Shown here in pieces: positions 15,981-20,500 of a stretch of DNA of 20,500 nucleotides. Position 1 is the stretch's first letter. The number at the start of each line of letters is the position of its first letter. A program made the position numbers and the translations under genes. A model generated the notes under the pieces. The model was not told the DNA's origin. It saw nothing but the letters and a program-made list of their open reading frames with translations, and made no database searches. This stretch comes from an uncultured Polaribacter sp. (lineage in GTDB: Bacteria > Bacteroidota > Bacteroidia > Flavobacteriales > Flavobacteriaceae), in contig CAJXAS010000011.1 in the NCBI GenBank assembly GCA_913050305.1, forward strand, positions 1-20,500. Reading direction: 5' to 3'.

Positions 15981-16775
15981 ATGAATATTTTAGAAGCTAT
16001 AATTCTTGGAGTAATTCAAGGTTTAACAGAATTTTTACCGGTATCCTCTAGTGGCCATTTAGAGTTAGCAAAAGTAATTCTAGGCGATACTTCTGTACCC
16101 GAAGAAAGTTTAACCTTTACAGTAGTTCTCCATTTTGCAACCGCATTAAGTACCATTGTAATTTTTAGAAAAGAAATTTTAGAAATTTTTAAAGGATTGT
16201 TCCAATTTAAATGGAATGATGAATTTAAGTTTTCACTAAAAATCATTATTTCAATGCTGCCTGCAGTAATTGTAGGCTTGCTTTTCGAGGAAGAATTAGA
16301 GTCTTTTTTTGGAGGTAAAATACTTTTAGTGGGGTGTATGTTATTACTAACGGCGTTACTCTTATTATTAGCAGACAAAGCAAAAAATACAAAGAAAGAA
16401 GTTTCATTTTGGAATGCTGTACTCATAGGTATTTCTCAAGCAATAGCAATGTTGCCAGGAATTTCTAGATCTGGTGCAACCATTTCTACATCGGTTCTAT
16501 TGGGAGTTGATAGAACTAGAGCTGCTAAATTTTCATTTTTAATGGTAGTTCCATTAATTTTCGGGAAGATTGGAAAAGATCTTTTAAGTGGAGGTTTAAG
16601 TTTTCAATCCTCAGAAATAATGCCTATTACAGCTGGTTTTATAGCAGCTTTCTTGGCTGGTTTAGTAGCTTGTAAATGGATGATTTCTTTAGTAAAGAAA
16701 AGCAAACTTTCTTACTTTTCAATATACTGCGCAATTGTAGGAAGTATTGCAATTGGATATGCCCTTTTAAATTAA
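15981..16775 (+). CDS. uppP: Undecaprenyl-diphosphatase UppP (BacA)
   Basis: A 264-residue polytopic membrane enzyme that removes a phosphate from undecaprenyl diphosphate to recycle the lipid carrier for peptidoglycan and other surface polymers; overexpression of the family gives bacitracin resistance. Both active-site motifs are intact: GVIQGLTEFLPVSSSGHL at 10-27 (E17, S22-S24, H26) and LPGISRSGATIS at 158-169 (R163, S164). Length and about eight hydrophobic segments match the family. It is the third gene of the ftsX unit. Confidence 0.97.
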   Translation: MNILEAIILGVIQGLTEFLPVSSSGHLELAKVILGDTSVPEESLTFTVVLHFATALSTIVIFRKEILEIFKGLFQFKWNDEFKFSLKIIISMLPAVIVGLLFEEELESFFGGKILLVGCMLLLTALLLLLADKAKNTKKEVSFWNAVLIGISQAIAMLPGISRSGATISTSVLLGVDRTRAAKFSFLMVVPLIFGKIGKDLLSGGLSFQSSEIMPITAGFIAAFLAGLVACKWMISLVKKSKLSYFSIYCAIVGSIAIGYALLN

Positions 16776-16781
16776 GAAAAT

Positions 16782-17477
16782 ATGACGGAAGAAGCTTATA
16801 AAAATGGGCAAGTTTTATTGATTGATAAACCACTTACATGGACCTCTTTTCAAGTAGTAAACAAATTACGTTGGGAAATTAGACAGCGTTTCAATATTAA
16901 AAAAATTAAAGTGGGTCATGCAGGTACTTTAGATCCGCTAGCCACAGGCTTACTTATTATTTGCACAGGGAAGCAAACAAAGCAAATAGATACGTATCAA
17001 GGGCAAGTTAAAGAATATACGGGCACCTTTACACTTGGGGCAACTACACCAAGTTATGATTTAGAAACTGAAATTGATAACACCTTTTCTACTGCACATA
17101 TTACCGAAGAATTATTACACGAAACTACCAAACAATTTACAGGCGAAATTCAGCAAAAACCACCTATTTTTTCTGCTATTAAAAAAGATGGAAAACGTTT
17201 GTATGAATTGGCAAGAAAGGGAGAAACTACAGAAATTAAAGAAAGAACAGTAACGATTTCTTCGTTTGAAATTACAGAAATAAAATTACCAGAAGTAGGG
17301 TTTAGAATCATTTGTAGCAAAGGAACCTACATTAGGTCTATTGCATTTGATTACGGGAAAGCATTAAATTCTGGAGGACATTTATCTGCCTTAAGAAGAA
17401 CAAAAATTGGTAACTATTCTGTTGATGACGCCCTTTCTGTGGAAGAATTTATTGAAAATTTAAAGGTGAACTCTTAG
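16782..17477 (+). CDS. truB: tRNA pseudouridine-55 synthase TruB
   Basis: A 231-residue enzyme that makes pseudouridine at position 55 in the T-loop of tRNAs. The catalytic aspartate is D51 in GHAGTLDPLATG (45-56). Other family motifs are LLIDKPLTWTSF (12-23), RLYELARKGE and CSKGTYIRSIAFDYG. It lacks the C-terminal PUA-like extension of E. coli TruB (314 residues), which is normal for Bacteroidota. It is the last gene of the ftsX unit and converges with the YkgJ-type gene over 44 bases that hold a T8 run but no strong hairpin. Confidence 0.96.
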   Translation: MTEEAYKNGQVLLIDKPLTWTSFQVVNKLRWEIRQRFNIKKIKVGHAGTLDPLATGLLIICTGKQTKQIDTYQGQVKEYTGTFTLGATTPSYDLETEIDNTFSTAHITEELLHETTKQFTGEIQQKPPIFSAIKKDGKRLYELARKGETTEIKERTVTISSFEITEIKLPEVGFRIICSKGTYIRSIAFDYGKALNSGGHLSALRRTKIGNYSVDDALSVEEFIENLKVNS

Positions 17478-17521
17478 AAAACGGTTGTAAAATAAAGCAG
17501 ACTTTTTTTTATACCTATAAC

Positions 17522-18388
17522 TCACTCTTTAGCGCCATGACTTTTAGCTGTTTCTATCCAGTGCTCAGAAATTTCTTTTGTGTTTGCTCCTAAACCTCTG
17601 GCTAAGTGCAAAGCAACACCAATCATTAAGACAGCAGCTTCATGAAGTTCTTGAAGTGTTTGTAAACTTCCAAATTGTTCTTGCGCTTTTGTGAGTAATA
17701 AATCATTGTGCTTTTCAGCATAAGCAACAGGGTTTTCAGTATCCGCTGTTATGTTAGGTATCATTAAGCAATTTATCCAATCGCTGCCTATTTTTTCTGC
17801 TAATACTTCGGGAAGGTCGGTTCCTAAAACTTTCCATGCTTTTAATGTTTTTGTATCTCCAGAGGTAGCTAATTCAGACTCTAAAAGTAATTCAAAAGCA
17901 ATATCTGCAATATTTTGCATGACTATTAAATAGACATCTTGCGCCTTTTCGAATGGGTCTGCTTCTTGTCCTTTTAAATAGTCGCCTACACTAAGTTTTG
18001 GCAACTTTAAAACTTCGGCACAATCTGTTAAACAAGGAAAAGTGGTGCCTTCGTAAATATAATGTGCTTTATCATACTGAATTTGTCTTCCTAATGGGTA
18101 CAGACGGCATGCCAATGGGCGCCCTTTATGCACACTGCAACCGGCATTATCTAAATATTGACTGCATGCTTTTTGTCCTTTTTTATCTGGCTTTCCGTTA
18201 AAGAGCAATCGAGTGCCTCCGAATTCAGTATATAAGTCTCTAAACGCTCTAGGAGTCAATTGCTTTTCTTTACTAAAATTTAGTAATTCCCAGGGGTTTA
18301 GCATTACAGCTTTGCCAAAACAACAAGTTCCAGATCTAGAGCAGGTAAGTGGTAATATACTATTGGTACTTAGTTTAGTAGTTTGCAA
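17522..18388 (-). CDS. YkgJ-family cysteine-cluster protein
   Basis: A 288-residue cytosolic protein with the YkgJ cysteine cluster (CxxCxxC-like Zn/Fe-binding family, PF03692): TCSRSGTCC (C16, C22, C23), KACSQYLDNAGCSVHKGRPL (C75, C84), ACRLYPLG (C94), and C119 and C123 further on. The eight cysteines are suited to binding a metal or Fe-S cluster; the biochemical role is unknown. The C-terminal half is helical without known motifs. The start is a TTG at 18388: no in-frame ATG lies upstream before a stop codon, and the next one (M29) would remove the first three cysteines. It is monocistronic and converges with truB. Confidence 0.88.
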   Translation of the reverse strand: MQTTKLSTNSILPLTCSRSGTCCFGKAVMLNPWELLNFSKEKQLTPRAFRDLYTEFGGTRLLFNGKPDKKGQKACSQYLDNAGCSVHKGRPLACRLYPLGRQIQYDKAHYIYEGTTFPCLTDCAEVLKLPKLSVGDYLKGQEADPFEKAQDVYLIVMQNIADIAFELLLESELATSGDTKTLKAWKVLGTDLPEVLAEKIGSDWINCLMIPNITADTENPVAYAEKHNDLLLTKAQEQFGSLQTLQELHEAAVLMIGVALHLARGLGANTKEISEHWIETAKSHGAKE

Positions 18389-18744
18389 GTTTTCGTTTGA
18401 AGTTAGTGGTATGTTTTAAGAATTAAAGTTAGCAAATAAATTAGATATGGTATGGTATTTTCATTGTTTTTCTGCCTTCATTCTTGTTAAGATAATTAGG
18501 TTTTTAATTTTGTTAATGATTTAGCTTTTTTAAGCACATAAATGGGGTCAATTATTTAAATAGTAACTAAGTACCTTTTTTTATTTTTTAAAAGTTGGTA
18601 TGTTTTAACTTTGAACCATTTTGCTATTGTTAACTCAGAGCGAAAGTGTAAAAAAACAGCTTTGGCTTTTTGTTGTTTAGGAGTTTCTAAAAAACAACAA
18701 CTATTGAAATAAAACGGTTGACTTTAACGTCATTAACTTATTTT
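18389..18744. other. Gene-free intergenic region between two minus-strand genes
   Basis: No coding frame worth calling. It contains a 13-bp direct repeat TGGTATGTTTTAA (18407-18419 and 18596-18608) and two adjacent hairpins at 18650-18700 near the end of the pseudouridine synthase gene. The leader and promoter of the YkgJ-type gene must lie here but no clean TAnnTTTG box is visible close to its start. Confidence 0.5.
18650..18700 (-). terminator. Possible terminator of the RluA-type gene
   Basis: Read on the minus strand, a bulged hairpin TTGTTGTT...AACAACAA (18700-18673) is followed by a small hairpin, AAAAAGC-CAAA-GCTGTTTTTTT (18671-18650), that ends in seven T. It lies 45-95 bases past the stop of the gene ending at 18745. 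Stems are AT-rich and bulged, so termination is plausible but not certain. Confidence 0.35.
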
Positions 18745-20415
18745 CTAAAACGTTGCTGCAACTGTAAAACTAATTTCTTTATTTGTTGTTGGATGCAGAA
18801 ATGCTATAAATTCTGCATGTAAATGCAATCGGTTTTCTTTTTTCCCATATAAATCGTCACCAACAATTGGCGTGTTTAATCCGTTTTTATGTGCAGCATG
18901 CATTCTTAATTGGTGCGTTCTTCCTGTAATTGGGTAAAAGTATACACGTGTTTTTCCGTTTTCTTTGTTAATTATTTTCCAATTGGTTTCTGCAGGTTTC
19001 CCATAAGTAAAATCTACCAATTGCTTTGGTCTGTCTTCTAAATCTAAGCGCAATGGCAAGGTTATTTTTCCGCTGTTTTCAGATAAATCTCCATCTAATA
19101 AAGCAACATAACGTTTTTTAATAGTTCTGTTTATAAACTGACTCTGTAAAGCTTTATTAGCTTCTTTTGTTTTGGTAAGTAATAATATACCAGAGGTAGA
19201 CATGTCTAATCTGTGTACAATTAATGGTCCGGTGGCATTTGGGTATTTTTCTTTAATTCTGGTGTAGACAGCGTCTTTAATATCTTTCCCAGGAACCGAT
19301 AAAAACTCGGCAGGTTTGTTTACAACTATTAAAACGTCGTCTTCATAAATAATTTCTAAATCTTGCTTTTCAGATAGGTTTTCTAACAGCAGATTGGCAT
19401 CTATTTCTGTGCCAGCTAGCATGTGTGTTAAAATAGGTTTGCATCTGCCTTGGCAAGCAGGGTAATAGTTTTTATGCTGTCTAATAGCTGCGTTTGGTGC
19501 ACTTCCCCACCAAAATTCTGCCATTGTAATGGGTGTTAAATTGTTTGCAAAAGCATATTGTAAAAGTTTGGGCGCAGCGCATTCACCAGAACCTGCAGGT
19601 GGTTTTATAGCCGGATCATTAAAAATACTAAGCAAGTTTTTCAACTCTTTTTTTCTATTTAAAAAGGCATATTTACTAAATAATGTCTGCTGTAAATAGT
19701 TCGATTTTTCTTTGCGTTCTTTTTTAAGTGCGCTAATTTTCTCTTTAAAAACATTAAATTCTTTACTAGTTTCTTGAATTTTAGCTAGATAGTATTCTTG
19801 CAATTCTTTGATAAAAAACTGATTATTATAACTTTCTTGGGTTAATTTTTTAGTCAGTTTCTCGAGTTCTAAATCGTTTAAAAGAGCAATTGCTTTCTTT
19901 TTTTGTGCCTTCCTATTGCTTTTAGCAAGTTTCATTCTGTTGCGTTGAAAAGCTAAATCGGTTTGAATGATTGTTGTATTTTCTGCAACTAACTTCTTTA
20001 ATTCTAAATAGTTTTTATCTTTTTTTAAGACGCTCAATTGCGCGTTCATCGCATCAATCTCTTGTTCTCCTTTGATGTAAAAACTACCAGATGTTCTCAT
20101 GTTAAAAACAGGTGGGACAAATTTTTCTGGTAAACTTTTATCTGCCAATTTACCAGAGAAAGCAGTTAAATACCCAATTTTATTTTGTTTATCCTTCACC
20201 ACTAAAACACCAAACATTTTTCCAATGGCAAGTGCGCTATCATTAGCTTCTAATCCAAAATTATGTGAAAAATCTGTCTGACGTTCTAAATAGGCCTGTA
20301 CCTCTGTAGTTGCAATTTTTGCTAGAAGATGGGGTTCATAATAAAACGGAAATGTAAATTTTTCTGGAAGTACTATTCCAGAAATACTTGTTTTAAAATA
20401 TTGAAAGTGTTTCAA
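18745..20415 (-). CDS. RluA-family pseudouridine synthase with long N-terminal extension
   Basis: A 556-residue protein. The C-terminal ~200 residues are an RluA-type pseudouridine synthase: EIIYEDDVLIVVNKPAEFLS (354-373), catalytic HRLDMSTSG (D404 at 401-409), RYVALLDG, GRTHQLRMHAA (498-508) and GDDLYG (519-524). The first ~345 residues are additional. They have a start region (1-115) without known motifs, a highly charged coiled coil (about 120-265), and a conserved block with GSGECAAPKLLQYAF (275-289), AEFWWG and YYPACQGRCKPIL (317-329), whose three cysteines could bind metal. Large RluA relatives of this design occur in Bacteroidota and gammaproteobacteria; the RNA target is unknown. The start is a TTG at 20415 with an A-rich leader, as no in-frame ATG lies upstream in the window. 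Confidence 0.9.
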   Translation of the reverse strand: MKHFQYFKTSISGIVLPEKFTFPFYYEPHLLAKIATTEVQAYLERQTDFSHNFGLEANDSALAIGKMFGVLVVKDKQNKIGYLTAFSGKLADKSLPEKFVPPVFNMRTSGSFYIKGEQEIDAMNAQLSVLKKDKNYLELKKLVAENTTIIQTDLAFQRNRMKLAKSNRKAQKKKAIALLNDLELEKLTKKLTQESYNNQFFIKELQEYYLAKIQETSKEFNVFKEKISALKKERKEKSNYLQQTLFSKYAFLNRKKELKNLLSIFNDPAIKPPAGSGECAAPKLLQYAFANNLTPITMAEFWWGSAPNAAIRQHKNYYPACQGRCKPILTHMLAGTEIDANLLLENLSEKQDLEIIYEDDVLIVVNKPAEFLSVPGKDIKDAVYTRIKEKYPNATGPLIVHRLDMSTSGILLLTKTKEANKALQSQFINRTIKKRYVALLDGDLSENSGKITLPLRLDLEDRPKQLVDFTYGKPAETNWKIINKENGKTRVYFYPITGRTHQLRMHAAHKNGLNTPIVGDDLYGKKENRLHLHAEFIAFLHPTTNKEISFTVAATF

Positions 20416-20500
20416 TAAATTTAGTTTTTCTTTAAAAGTTGTTTTACCCCTGAAGTTAAAAAAGGTTTTACAGGGAAACTCTTAAATATTAATAAATCTT

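Noticed and set aside
16016..16426. Minus-strand 136-residue frame opposite uppP
   Set aside because: Antisense shadow of a gene with both active-site motifs intact.
20447..20475. CCCTG...CAGGG inverted repeat upstream of the RluA-type gene
   Set aside because: Only five pairs with a loop of nearly 20 bases; no known leader motif recognised.

Overview
The window looks like the chromosome of a marine-type flavobacterium (Bacteroidota, Flavobacteriaceae; a Polaribacter- or Tenacibaculum-like organism would fit). The reasons are the very AT-rich DNA, A-rich leaders instead of strong Shine-Dalgarno sites, several TTG starts, TAnnTTTG-type promoter boxes, and families largely confined to this phylum (DUF3098, DUF5689, DUF6607, DUF6686, SusC-style TonB receptors). 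No tRNA, rRNA, CRISPR array, intact insertion sequence or phage gene was seen.

Layout. (1) 1-1397: the 3' nine-tenths of a ribonuclease G gene, closed by a strong bidirectional terminator. (2) 1587-7018, minus strand: a tight five-gene operon, transcribed DUF6607 - secreted ankyrin protein - DUF2271 - PepSY/diflavin membrane reductase - DUF6686. It has a single upstream promoter with a perfect 19-bp inverted repeat beside it. (3) 7019-7936: gene-free DNA holding a decayed copy of the last ~145 bp of the RNase G gene and its 3' UTR, so the operon lies between two direct repeats of that gene end. (4) 7937-8776: an AraC-family regulator. (5) 8992-14366: a secreted endonuclease/phosphatase-fold enzyme divergent from a TonB receptor and a DUF5689 surface lipoprotein, probably one outer-membrane acquisition module. 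(6) 14378-17477: housekeeping genes for methylmalonyl-CoA epimerase, FtsX, DUF3098, UppP and TruB. (7) 17522-20415, minus strand: a YkgJ-type cysteine-cluster protein and a large RluA-family pseudouridine synthase with an extra N-terminal region.

The most interesting part is the operon at 1587-7018. The 728-residue protein appears to hold a whole trans-membrane electron path in one chain: NADPH, FAD and FMN domains in the cytosol, then four helices whose histidines sit as one set near each membrane face, as expected for two stacked haems. The neighbouring exported DUF2271 protein carries a DAITGAT motif that matches the ApbE flavinylation consensus, making it a candidate periplasmic flavin electron acceptor. 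With the exported ankyrin and DUF6607 proteins, this suggests an extracytoplasmic reduction system, most plausibly for ferric siderophore or haem, under an iron-type operator. This is inference from motifs and synteny. The flanking duplicated rng ends suggest the operon was inserted at, or duplicated next to, the 3' end of rng.
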